DNA from: Ochotona curzoniae
Taxonomy: Eukaryota; Chordata; Mammalia; Lagomorpha; Ochotonidae
Reading direction: 5' to 3'
DNA: 64,000 bases
NCBI RefSeq assembly: GCF_017591425.1
Contig: NW_024465369.1
Span: forward strand, 29,245,001 to 29,309,000
In this document: positions 33,935-45,442 of the stretch, piece by piece
Layout of the letters: every line of letters begins with the position of its first letter
Position numbering within the stretch: position 1 is the first letter of the stretch
The notes under the pieces: model-generated
Databases searched by the model: none
What the model was told of the DNA's origin: nothing
The model's input: only the letters and a program-made list of their open reading frames with translations
Translations under genes and position numbers: made by a program

Positions 33935-34272
33935 GCAATGGCTCAGTGGCTAAATTCTGGCTTTGCATGCATTGGAATCCCCATATGGATGTTGGTTCAT
34001 GCATATGGGTGCCATTTCATGTATATGGGCACCAGTTCATGTTCCAGCCACTCCACTTCTCATCTAGTTCCCTGCTGGTGGCCTGGGAAAGCAGTAGAGG
34101 CTGGCCCAAAGCCTTAGGACCCTTTATACGTGTCTGACTGGAAAGAGCCTCCTGGCCTCAGCTCCAGCCATTGTTGTCACTTGGGGTGTGAGTCAGTTTA
34201 CAGTACATATTTCTCTCTGAATTTCCTTCTCTGTGTAAATCTGACTTTTCAATAAAAATAAATCTTTAAAAG
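33935..34272 (+). mobile_element. C-type SINE with triplicated 20-bp box B segment
   Basis: Plus orientation, full length. Three consecutive 20-base units occupy 33981-34000, 34001-34020 and 34021-34040, each of the form 'ccatatgggtgccagttcat'. A normal copy has one such unit. It ends 'aataaaaataaatctttaaa'. Confidence 0.85.
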
Positions 34273-34273
34273 A

Positions 34274-34382
34274 AGAAATGAAATGAAATGAAATGAAATG
34301 AAATGAAATGAAATGAAATGGAAGGAAGGAAGGAAAGAAGGAAGGATATAAGGGAGAGGGGGGAAAGAAAGAGAAAAAGAAA
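34274..34382 (+). repeat. (GAAAT)n followed by (GGAA)n and GA-rich tract
   Basis: About nine GAAAT units (34276-34320), then GGAA/GAAG units and a purine tract, all grown from the A-tail of the SINE at 33935-34272. Confidence 0.9.
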
Positions 34383-34458
34383 ATTTGCATAAAAATATTA
34401 TTTGCCTCTTTTGTAGACCTTAACCTTGAGCAAACAATGCCAGTGGAAGATTTAGGGG

Positions 34459-34483
34459 ATGGTGATGATGATGATGATGATCA
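34459..34483 (+). repeat. (GAT)n microsatellite
   Basis: Seven or so GAT units. Confidence 0.85.
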
Positions 34484-37400
34484 CAATATAGGCCCTTTTA
34501 CTCACATCTGGAACTACTCATTCATTTCAAGACAGAATATTTATAATAGTTTCAAAGCTATATCATTGTTTCTTGGCAATATTGAATCTCACTAGATTGC
34601 TAAAGAGTTCTTTAGGGTAACTGAGTTTTGTTTTTCTCTGCTCCTTTTAAAAAATAAACATTATAATTTAGATGCACGGCCAGCATTTTAAAAGAGAGTT
34701 AAAACTTTTGTAATCTCTTTGAGCAAAATTCATCTTTCAACAAGGCCTCGTGAGTATTCACTTCACCAGTCTTGCAGAATAAACAATGCTTTACTGGAGT
34801 TCTTTTTGAAAGAAAAGTGGGTTCCTAGATTGCACCCTTCATAATGTTCAGAGATAAAATCATAAGATTGAAAAACAGATGCTTACTAATTATTATAAAA
34901 GAGTCCACACTCTGTTTTTTGAAAAATGTAAATGGTCTTAAATTATTAGGTATTTAAGTAATTAAAAGTTAATAGTTCCAACAAAATGTAAAAGAAATTT
35001 ATATGGTTTCCAGGCTGTTTTTGTGTTCGAGTATATTGTCTTTTATTTTAATGCTGACACCTCAAGCTGAAAGTCTTTCAGTTACGGTTGAAGTTAAAAC
35101 AACACAAGAGACCATGGTGAATAAATTTTGAAGGAGATGAATAAATTGTTATGAAATACAGCATGAATTTTCAGATAACTTTGTCTCTTCTATGTAATAG
35201 GAAACTCATAGAAAAGAAAAGATTGAATTTGCAAAATGATTCAGGAAATAAAAGCTCACGCACAGAGAAAATAATGCAGACTAGAGAAGGAAGAGATCTG
35301 ACTACTGATAAAAATGAATAACAGGATCTTTCTTAATTATAATATTTAGACCAGCTTGGCTGGTCGATGAAATTTGATTACTTGTCCACAATGCGAATTT
35401 TTTTTAAAGAGAAGAACCAATGCATTCATGAGCAGCAAATATATATTCATTTTGCAGGGACGAACAGGGATTAAAAAATATTTTTTTTAATGTTAAGGCA
35501 ATAACTACTATATATATTTAGTTATTTTTATTTTGTTTTTCTAAATCATTCATGTGGATTTTACCAGATTACATTTAAATTCTGATATGATCATTTTAAT
35601 GAAAGAATCTATTTATCAGTATTATACTAACTGCTGTTGTTTCTGGTTGTCAGTATTGAATCATTTAGTCCACAAACAATTATTGAGAACATGTTATGTG
35701 ACTACTAGTAGACTAGACTTTGAGAATGGAGCATTAAAGAAAAAATAAGCCAAATTCCCTCTATATAACAGCTGACTTTTAGATGAAGAACCATAAAATA
35801 AATTCATACACAGTTTTCCTAAGGGTTACCTAAAATAATTAAGGGAAAGAGATGAGAGATGGATATAGGACAGAAGACACCTGAATTTTGTTCCTGGCTG
35901 CTTGTTCCTTGTCTTTCCTTTTGGATCTTTTAGAATGTAGAGGTATGTGTCTATATATTTCTACATACATATTATATATCCATGGCTGTCTATATATGCA
36001 CATCTATGTGTCTCTGCCTTTCAAATCAAGTGAAATGTTTTTGGAACAAAGTAATACCCATTTATGTACCTACTACCCAGACATATTTTTTCAATTGCAG
36101 ACTTCAGAAGATGCGACAGAGACTATATGCCCTATAGAACTTAAAATATTTCCTACATGGACTTTTGCGGGGAAAAAAAAAATCTGATCCCTGACACTTG
36201 GTGTCATTTTCTTGATTTGAGTTAAGGATCCATCATTTTTGCTCACCATGCCTTCTGCACAAAAAGATCAAATGTTTATTTAGTGAAAGGAGCAAAGGAT
36301 GTCTTTTGGATTTCTCAACATACCACATATTGTTATGAAAAGGATTCTGTCTTTATGCATTCACTGAAAGCATCATGGGGATTCTTAGACTTGTGAGCCG
36401 CGCTTTGAGAGCAGCACTCTTAAATCCAATGTGTGTTTCTTCAAAATCTAATATAAACTAGTAGTTTCACTTTTATCAGACAATGAAAATATTTTAGAAC
36501 CCTTTAAATCCATTTACCTCACTCACACTTGAATTGCTATTGATACGAATCTCCCCGTCTTTAAACCCTACCAGACATTCTATTTTGAAGAGTTAATATT
36601 ATCCAAAATTTTCTTCAAATATAGCTTTGTGCATCTTCAAATTTCTCTTACCTGCCATCTATTTGAAGAATACATTCTAATACTTTGTTTCATCTGTAGC
36701 TCATGGTGATTTGTTCATTTTGCTCTTATTTGTTTAAAACATTTCACTTTCATAATGGAAATACATTTTGTTGGTAAAAAAAAAAGAGTAATATCTTTAT
36801 TATGCTGAAAGTAAAAGAAATCTATGTCCCTCAAATGTCATTCCCTTGCTTGCTAACAATAAATATCTAATAAGAAATGAAGTGTCACTTTTCATTGTTA
36901 CTACTTTGAATTGTGATAGACTGCTTTGTTTGCTTTAGTTGTTTTTAGTAATGTGCTTAAGTATTGTTTTCCTTACTGTTGTCATTCTTGTCTTCATAGC
37001 ATTTCTTCAAACTGTGATTTAATGTCTTTCATTAGTTTGGAAAATTCTGTCCTACCCTTTATTTTTTGCTTCATTCTCTCTCTTTTCCTCTTTTTATAAT
37101 GTAATTCTATTGCATAACTTAGGCCTCTTTACAGGATTTTCTCTATCTCTTACGTCATTACCTGTATTGTGCATCCATGATGTGTGTTAGTTGGTAGATT
37201 TTACTGACCCATCATTCCCTAATTTCTTTTTCAATGATTTCTACTTTCATTTAACTCATAATATATCAAAGTCTTGGTTTTAGGTTCTACATTTTTTTCC
37301 TCCATTATTTTCATGTGGCTTTTCAAGAAAAATTTCAGTTTCCATCCTAAAATTCTTAACCCTATCCTTTTATTTCTTGAGTGTGTTGAAACATAGTTTG

Positions 37401-37740
37401 AAGTCTGTATCTAATAGCTCCAACTGTACAAGTTTTTTTATTATTATTATTGCCTGTTGCTCTATTGGGTTTGTGGTCACATTACCTCATGTTTTTGGCT
37501 ATTTCTAATTAATGTTGAACATTGCATATGAAATAGTATATGCAATATCAGTGAATTCTTTTTCCTCAAGAAGAACTTAGTAATTACTTTTGGAAGGCTA
37601 CTATAGGTAATAAACATTATGGATCTTTGTAACTGTATGAGAGTTAAAGAGATTTAGATTACTTGAAGCTGCTTCTTCCTTGTTAGGGCTATTCAGTTCA
37701 CCTCCCTTACAACAAGCAGTAGCACTTCATAACACAATAC
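34484..37740. other. AT-rich stretch; one possible ancient repeat
   Basis: At about 35655-35720 the plus strand reads 'cacaaacaattattgagaac' and 'atgttatgtgactac', like the widespread mammalian '...tttattgagcacctactatg...' element. No coding signature elsewhere. A frame of 99 codons at 35888-36187 has no family features. Confidence 0.4.
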
Positions 37741-37743
37741 CAA

Positions 37744-37823
37744 ACCCTGAGACCTCTCTCTCTCTCTCTGTAAATCTGCTTTCCCAGTAAAAACAAATGA
37801 CTCTTTAGAAGAAAAAAAAAAAA
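37744..37823 (+). mobile_element. C-type SINE 3' end fragment
   Basis: 'gagacctctctctctctctc', 'tgtaaatctgctttccc' and an A-run. Only the tail of a copy. Confidence 0.65.
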
Positions 37824-37833
37824 GACACCTTCA

Positions 37834-38157
37834 GGGGCAATGTTGTAGTGAAGTGAGACCAGTGAAGCTGCCATTTTTGATGTAAGCATCCCATATGAGC
37901 ACCAGCTCTCAGCAGCTACACTTCTGATTTAGCTCCCTGTAAGTGGCCTGGGGAGGAGGGGGGAATGTAAAAATAGCCCAAATATTTGAGCCTCTTCATC
38001 CATGCAGGAGACATAGATGGTGCTCCTGTTTCCTGGCTTTGTCCACTTGTGCCCTTTACTGCCATTTGGGGAGTGAACCACAGAATGGAATATCTCTCTG
38101 GACCTCCCCTTCTATCTGTAACTCTACATTTCATAACAATAAATCTTAAAAAAAAAA
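37834..38157 (+). mobile_element. Older C-type SINE, full length
   Basis: Plus orientation: 'ggggcaatgttgtagtg', 'gcatcccatatgagcacc', 'gtggcctggggagg', 'gccatttggggagtgaacc', tail 'aacaataaatct' plus A-run. It abuts the fragment to its left. Confidence 0.8.
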
Positions 38158-39290
38158 ACTGATGGCAACATTTTGAGTTGCAGTAAGAGATTTAAGCAAA
38201 TTATGTATTAAAGATTAGAAGACTCAATGATAAACAATAACCTGTAACTGAAATTTATAAATACTACAACACCATTTCTTTTTTAAAAATATACAATCCA
38301 GTACCTAAAGATTGGTAAATTATTTAACCTGTTCTAAAACCAGATGTGTATAATGGATATTAAATAAAAAGATATTTGTGAAGACAGGTCTAATAACAAA
38401 GATTTGTGATTTTATTCAACAGTATGCCTAGTCTTTAAAAATTATACTTTTGTTCATTTGAGAAAGGAATTCACATCTGCTGAATCATTTCACAAAGACG
38501 TGCAATGGTCACCAGCAGGAGCCAATAAGAGAAACCAGGTCTAACTGACATCCTAAATGTGGTCTTTCCTACTGTAACATAATGGAATAGGGGAAAACAA
38601 AGCTTTACAAAAATCCAGTATTTATAAACTGGTAATGTGCATGGACTCTAGTTATTTCTAGAATCATCTATTAATACAAATTTTTTGAGAATTGTTTTCT
38701 TTCTTAATTCTCTCAGAGAATTCGCATTTTGTCATGGTGTACAAGATTTCTAAAACTTAGAATTTATGTGAGTAATAAATAATGTAATTATTGCTTGGAA
38801 GTAATTGGGACATTAGCCTGTTTAGGATTATTACCTAGAATAGATACTGCTTCATTTAGTTCTACCAAATTCTAACCCGAGGAAACAGATCACTAAAATC
38901 ACACAAATTTATCATTGGTCTGAGAAGTATACCTGTACTGTTAATATTTTCCACATGGTTCTGTAGCAATTATAGTCTATACTTACTCACCTGGGAGTGA
39001 GCATATGTTGTGTTGAATTTTCGTTTGTCTTTTTAGATTAAAAGCATGTAAACTTCTTGTCTGAAGTGATCACTCAGGAAACACTGGTTGACAGAGAAAG
39101 TACTTCCTCTGGTCAGCTCTATGTGTGTACTTTAATCAACAGCCTATACCTCCCCAATTCTCCTTTCCTTATCAGTAATTTCCTGTTTCAAATATCTGGA
39201 TAGTGTTGTGTTCTTACTTGCCATGAGAATTAAGTTATGAAAAAGACAAGGCAGAAGCTTAATTTCTAGAAATGCAAATGCAAAAAGGAT
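38158..39290. other. AT-rich stretch, nothing recognised
   Basis: No coding or repeat signature that I can support. Confidence 0.45.
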
Positions 39291-39295
39291 CTTTG

Positions 39296-39622
39296 CGAAC
39301 CAGGTGTGGTAGCCTGGTGGGTGAAGTACTCACCTTGAACTCTCCTAGGATCCCATATGGGCGCTGGTTCTAATCCCGGTGGCCCCACTTCCCATCCAGC
39401 TCCCTGCCTGTGGCTTGGTAAAGCAGTCAAGGATGGCCCAAAATCTAGAGACCTGCACCCACATGGGAGACCCGGAAGAAGCTCCTGTCTCCTGGCTTGG
39501 ATTGGCTCAGCTCCAGCTGTTGCAGCCACTTGGGGAGCAAATCAGCAAACGGAAGATCTTTCTCTCCATCTCTCCTCTCTATATATCTGACTTTCTAATA
39601 AAAATAAGTAAACCTTTTAAAA
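39296..39622 (+). mobile_element. C-type SINE, full length
   Basis: 'ccaggtgtggtagcctggtg', 'aggatcccatatgggcgctg', 'gagacccggaagaagctcct', 'gccacttggggagcaaatc', tail 'tttctaataaaaataagt'. Confidence 0.9.
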
Positions 39623-42600
39623 AGAAGAGTATTTGGGTCCTGCTGCAATTTTTAATAGTTACTGTTGTTTATTGTTTTTCCTACAATGTTTACCCATATA
39701 TTCAAACTCATCTGAACAATAAAAAAAATACAAAAACCTTTTGAACCATTTGAGCTTGTAGTTTTACATATCTTAGATTTACCTTTCTCATTTCATGCTT
39801 GCATTCCAATTTTTAAAATCCTATTTCAAAATTATTATGTATTTCATATAATGAAATATGATACAGTTATAGAAAAAAATGAATAATGTCCATCTGTTAT
39901 TATACAAATAATTTATTAGCTTTTTTAAGAAATAAGAACTAGAACTACATGTAGAGTATATTTCAAATGTATAATATTGTGAAATCAGTTTTTTATAATC
40001 ATATCTGAGCTTTGCTTTAGACAGGAATTATCTTAAACAATTCTATACCATCTGAAATTTTAATGATATTCATAAGATAAATTCAGCCATTACAACCAAA
40101 ATGACATAAATCAGGATGTCTCAAATTAAGATTATGTAGGATACATATATTGCTACCATTCATCCAAGAATGATTTGTTAAACTTCCATAATGTGTCACT
40201 GATTAAACCTGACTTATTGTCAGGAAGTGAGGAGCAGAACAGTCAAAGAGCTTTCAGGGCACAACTAAAGGAGAAGCTAATATCAACGTTCTTGGAAAAC
40301 GAAAACGTGGACTCAGTTGGCAAAACTAAACTCCAGAGTCTGTAATCAAGTTTTCCTAATGCAAATTAATGATCAGACCTGAGAGATTTAATTACCAATG
40401 TAAAGATAGAAGTAGTTGTGCTTGCAGAGCTTGTTTGAACATCAGTGATAGCTACTCTATTTTGATGGGCACAACACCAATTTAAGGAGAATAAACTAAA
40501 GGTGTGCAAACTGCCTTTGCACAGAGACAAGTATGGGAATGATAAAAGTCACTTCCAGCATGGGATGGTCAGAGTCCTACAACAAAGCGAAGGAATAGTT
40601 TAGGATGGTGGTTTTTCAACCTCATCTTTTCTCACTGTACATTTTTATATGGCTTTACATGGCCGTATATCTACCACTCTCTGATGGAACTAAGTGCAAA
40701 ATATGCCTATTGACCTTCATTTATGCGATTTATTACATACATAAATATAGTAGGGAATAAATAAGCTTTAAGACAACTAAGAATTATAACTACAGTTTGA
40801 AGACACTTGCAAAAACTATAGTTAATATTTTGTTAACTTCCAGATTCACTCTGTGTGGACTATTTAAAATGGCAGCTAAGCAATTGTTTTGCATAGATAT
40901 GTTCTCCCCTAAGATTTATAAATTTAGCTATCTTCAGAAGATCAGAAATCAATATATATTAATAATTCGGTTTTCACTGCACATATCGCTGCATTTGCTC
41001 ATAATCTTTCTTTAAAAATTAGGTTTATTGCTCATGATCTTAATTCATATAGTCACATTCTTTCTTCCAACTTCTTATCTCCTTATAGTACATAGTACAC
41101 TCTGTTGGAAGGAAATTTTACATTCTATCCCTTCTTGGTTTTCAAATAAACAATTCTTCTCCCCAAGATTCAGAATTTTCTCTGTAAGTCTTGGGTCACT
41201 TTTTCAAAAGTTAGTTTTTCTCTAAGTGATGTTTCAGATTAAAAAATAATTATTATTAGTGAAAAGAGTAGATTATTTTAGATTGTTAAAACCTGCAATA
41301 TAAGATTAGTATTTTTAAATTATAATTACCTACCAAGAATAAGTTTTTCATTCTATTTTGGCACAGGTCTTGGAGAAAGGATTTTTGTTTGTTTGTTTGC
41401 TTGTTTGTTTTTTTTTATTTTCCAGATGTAAACTCATTAGCTATGAATTCTGAAAATGATCCTGAACTTTCACTTCAGTTGCTTTGTTGTTGTTGTTGTT
41501 GCTGCTCTTTGAATTTGGCACTTTTTCTGAGTTTACACAGTGGTTTCTTTCTGCCTTTCTCATGCAAACCAACTTTCCCCCTCCCCCATAGATTTCAAGA
41601 TTTAGGGAGTCAAGATTGCTTCTTGGAACTTGTGTTGCCCAAGCTGGAACAGACTGAACCAATATTATAGTAACACTGGAGGCTACAAGAAAGCTATTTT
41701 TTGACCACATATTATTACAGAGCACAAAAACAGATTATTCTTTGTATTTTGGTTCTACAAAATCTTTCATAAAGTGGTTACACCTAAGGAAATACAGAAA
41801 TCTGATTATCAGAAAACACTTAGCTAAATTGAGTCAAACACTAGTTGGTCTGTTCTTGTCACATAGGGAAAAACATGCCTATAACTTCTTGTTTTTATAG
41901 AAAAAAAAAGGTTAAATATCAAGGCCAAACTCCAGCTAACTTTAAATGTGATGACTGTGATCACCAGACTCTGTGAAATTCTGCTTAATAATCAGTGCCA
42001 ATGATTTTTTTTTTCTATCCTAAACTGTACTCCTCTGTTGGAAGGAGTCAGCAGTCACTCCTAATGAGGGCTTGCATCCTATAATTATTGCTAAAGTTCC
42101 TTTAGAATTCACTTACAATGTCTTCACTTAGGTTTTGTGTGAGAACAAAAGCTAAACTTGTTGCATACATGTGTGATAGGAGCTGACATTCTCTTAAGAT
42201 TAATTTTCCTTACCAAGAAATTATTGTCTTTTATTCTCCATTTTTTCAAATAGCACTTTAGTATTTTCACTTAGTCAGAATGATCAATGTTTTGTAATGA
42301 TTTTATCTGAGTTTTTTTCTGTTTCCATTTTATTCTTTTCCAAATACATACAAAAAGAAATTTATACTTGTAAAAAGTTCAAAAATGCTAGTGATATATA
42401 GAATAAAAATAAGAATTGGTTTAATAATCCCACTAATTCTATGTAACCATTTCATACCATCCTCCCAGATAATCATGGATCTCAACATACATTTTTGACT
42501 GAGACAGATTCTATTTTTCCACTTCTGACACATCAAATAAACAGGTTATTTAATTTTTAAAGTAATAAGTGAGAAAAATAGTCATCTGAATTTCATGCTT

Positions 42601-43150
42601 TTTGTTTATCTTGGATTCTTAGAAGTATTTACTTGCTTTTTGTGCCTTCAAGAATTTTTTATTTTTATAGTTGCCAAATATATAACCTCTGGATGAATAT
42701 AGTAGCTCTATTTTAGTATTGTTTGTTCTTCTTAGTGAAGGTTGAGGTGTGTTTGATTGCCTTGTGCCATTATCAGGAATATTGAACATATATATAAATC
42801 AAATCAATTGACTAAAGCCACAGGTAATATAAATGTATAAATTTAGTGTAAGCTGATCTATATTATCAAAGATTCTTTCAGCTTGTTTCTTGATCATTCA
42901 TATCTATTTATAACAGTTTCAGTTATAATTTTTCATATATCTTCTTTTAAAGAAACACAATTTTTATTACCTGGAATTACTGATAACTTCCTCTGATTCA
43001 CAGAAAACTGAACTGCAAGAAATATAATATTGAACAATTTTTATTGGATTACTCAAAAAAAATCTAATCAACAGATTTTCACTTACTTATTTACTGCCTA
43101 ATTCCAATATCAAGATTTGGAAAATATTTGCAACACGGACTACCTCTGGC
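39623..43150. other. AT-rich stretch, nothing recognised except microsatellites
   Basis: A TTTG-type run at 41383-41410 followed by T's, and a TTG run at 41483-41504. Small frames at 40797-41225 and 41389-41725 are low complexity or have no family features. Confidence 0.45.
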
Positions 43151-43154
43151 TTAA

Positions 43155-43580
43155 ATATTGTTCCTTGATTTTCTTTTTCACTTCTTCAGTGACACATTGG
43201 TCATTCAGTAGCATGTCATTTAACTTCACGTTGTGAATTTCCTATTTTTCTCTCTGCTGTTAATTTTGTTTTATGACCTTTTCATTTAAGGGAATGTATA
43301 ATAACTGTGTAAAATAGAGACTATCATATTCAGATGTGAAGATACAATGCAGTATGAGTCTCTACTTTCAAATCCCAATGAAACTGTTGAATGTATCTTG
43401 ACAATAGATTACCCACTCCTTCAATGTCAGGACACATTTAAATAGCTGAATGATAGACCTTTGACTGATTGTAAAAGACTATACTATTATAATGACATGG
43501 GAAATTTCAGGGGGGTGAGGGGCAGGTTTGGGGGAGGGGAAAGGGAAATTCCATAGCCTTTGGAACTGTGGAATAATTAA
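43155..43580 (+). mobile_element. 5'-truncated second copy of the HAL1-like family
   Basis: Shares block after block with the last 560 bases of the element at 14939-17921: 'cttgattttc', 'cttcttcag', 'agcatgtcatttaacttca', 'ttttgttttatgac', 'aatagagactatcatat', 'gatgtgaagatacaatgcag', 'gtatcttgacaata', a G-rich tract (43510-43550) and 'ggaactgtggaataatt'. It has one copy of the roughly 120-bp block that is doubled in the other element. Confidence 0.7.
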
Positions 43581-43582
43581 AC

Positions 43583-44388
43583 AAATTAGTTTTTTTCTGT
43601 TTCTTATTTTTTATTGTTTTATGACACAGTTTAATAAGCACTGGGGTCTCTCTTACCCTTCCCAAGTTCTCTCCCCTCCCCGCTGTTATCCCCTCCTATC
43701 TCACAGTTTTTCTTGACTTTCTCTAGTCCATCGTGCTGCCATTGATGTGTGTTCTAACGATGTACATTATCAGCCATTTCGTTATGAGTCCGTCTTTGTA
43801 CTGCATGCATGGGGACATCCTTCTCTCTTTTTTCCACCTATAGACATATTAATTTCTGCTATACTTCCATTATGTGACCTCTTAGGTACAGTCTACCACG
43901 GGGAAAAAAGGATATTGAACCTTCATCCCCATGGAGTTGATGAACATGTAACAGAGGTATCAGTGTGGCACGAGGGAGGTGAAAAGGAATGTTCAACGTC
44001 TTCCTGTAGGAGTAAATGCCAGCTTGTGCCCCATGTGGTACTAATGAAAGCACAATAAGGGCCAGATTATTGTTAGTTATGGACAGTATAATAATAGTGA
44101 TCAAATGGACATTGATAATCTCAGGTGATTACAAGCAGTTTCGTATGGTTGATTGATTAATGATTTACAACACAAGATCTTCTTACAAAAGGTACAAATA
44201 ACCAGGAGGTACAATAAGGTAAAATTCACATGCAAAATCTTTAGGTTTGACATCATCTTATGTTAGAGCAAACATATCATGTCTGACCTTTTGGGATTGG
44301 CTCATTTCCCTTAGCATAATGGTTTCCAGCTTGGCCCATTTGGCCACAAGTATTTCATTTTTTTAAATGGCTGAATAGTATTATAATA
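43583..44388 (-). mobile_element. L1 3' end, minus strand, second 3' UTR type
   Basis: Reverse complement: the ORF2 end reads 'aatactattcagccattt' and 'ggaaatgagccaatccc' (44290-44388). A 3' UTR of about 700 bases follows, ending in a purine-rich tract (about 43660-43710) and 'aataaaaaataag' near 43605. The UTR body does not match the other two L1 copies, so this is a different subfamily. Its tail abuts the tail of the HAL1-like copy. 'taattaaa'-type words at 43573 and 44394 might be a target-site duplication. Confidence 0.75.
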
Positions 44389-44935
44389 AAATACTTAATT
44401 AAAATGTAACATTTAGAATTGTTTGTTTTATTATTCATTGTTGTTATAGAGAATATAACATATTTGTGTGTGTCCAATACTGTGAAATTACTGATCTCAT
44501 ACTTTAGCTTTAGAAAGATTTTGAGGAAGATACGAGCTTTTGTATGTATGTAGTTATATCATCTGAAATAAGAATACTTTAAGGGGAGTGTGCTACACAT
44601 GTCAATTACATTTGTTAGTTGATCTTATTAATCAATTCTTTGGTTTCATTGAGGATTTTTAGTCTTGCTAGTATTAATTGATCAAAGGATTTTTAAGTCT
44701 CAAGGTGTTAGCTTGTTTTTATTTGTTTATTCAGTTTTACCTATTATGGCTTTACGTATTTTGAAACTCTGTCAAGTCACACAGCATTGTTGTGTCTTTT
44801 GTTGAACTGATACTCTTTATATATAACTATAATATAGTGCCTGCATATGTTTTTATTGAACCTTGTATACAAAGCTTGTATATCCCAAACTTTGCTGTCT
44901 GTCATATTTTGATTAGTCTTTTATTAAAACTCGTT
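44389..44935. other. AT-rich stretch, nothing recognised
   Basis: No coding or repeat signature that I can support. Confidence 0.45.
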
Positions 44936-44937
44936 TT

Positions 44938-45264
44938 TTATAAAGATTGAAATTTTTTATTGGAAAGTCAAATATACAGAGAGGAGAAGAGACAGAGAGG
45001 AAGATCTTCCTTCCAATGATTCACTCTCCAAGTTACTGTAACCACCGGAGCTCAGCCAATCTAAAGCCAGGAGCCAGGAGCTTCTTCCAGGTCTCCTATG
45101 AGGGTACAGGGTCCCAAGGCCTTGGGCCATCCCAGACTGCTTTCCCAGGCCACAAGCAGGGCGCTGGATGGGAAGTGGAGCTGCCGGAATTAGAATAGAC
45201 ACCCACATGAGATCCTGATGTGTGCAAGGCGAGGACATTAGCCATTAGGATATCATGCTAGGAC
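44938..45264 (-). mobile_element. C-type SINE, full length
   Basis: Reverse orientation: 'ggaaagtcaaatatacag', 'gaagatcttccttccaatga', 'ccacaagcagggcgctgg', head 'catgctaggacc'. Confidence 0.9.
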
Positions 45265-45385
45265 CTCATTTTATTTTTAATGTTGTTTATGTAGTTGAGA
45301 AGAATGTGTGCCTCTGCAGGCCTCCAATTAAGGCGGGGAGGGTCTAGATAAGGGGGAAAATACATAGGACAAATGTTTCAGTATT

Positions 45386-45388
<3 letters not shown>

Positions 45389-45440
<52 letters not shown>
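45389..45440 (+). repeat. (GT)26 microsatellite
   Basis: 52 uninterrupted bases of GT, likely length-polymorphic. Confidence 0.98.
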
Positions 45441-45442
<2 letters not shown>

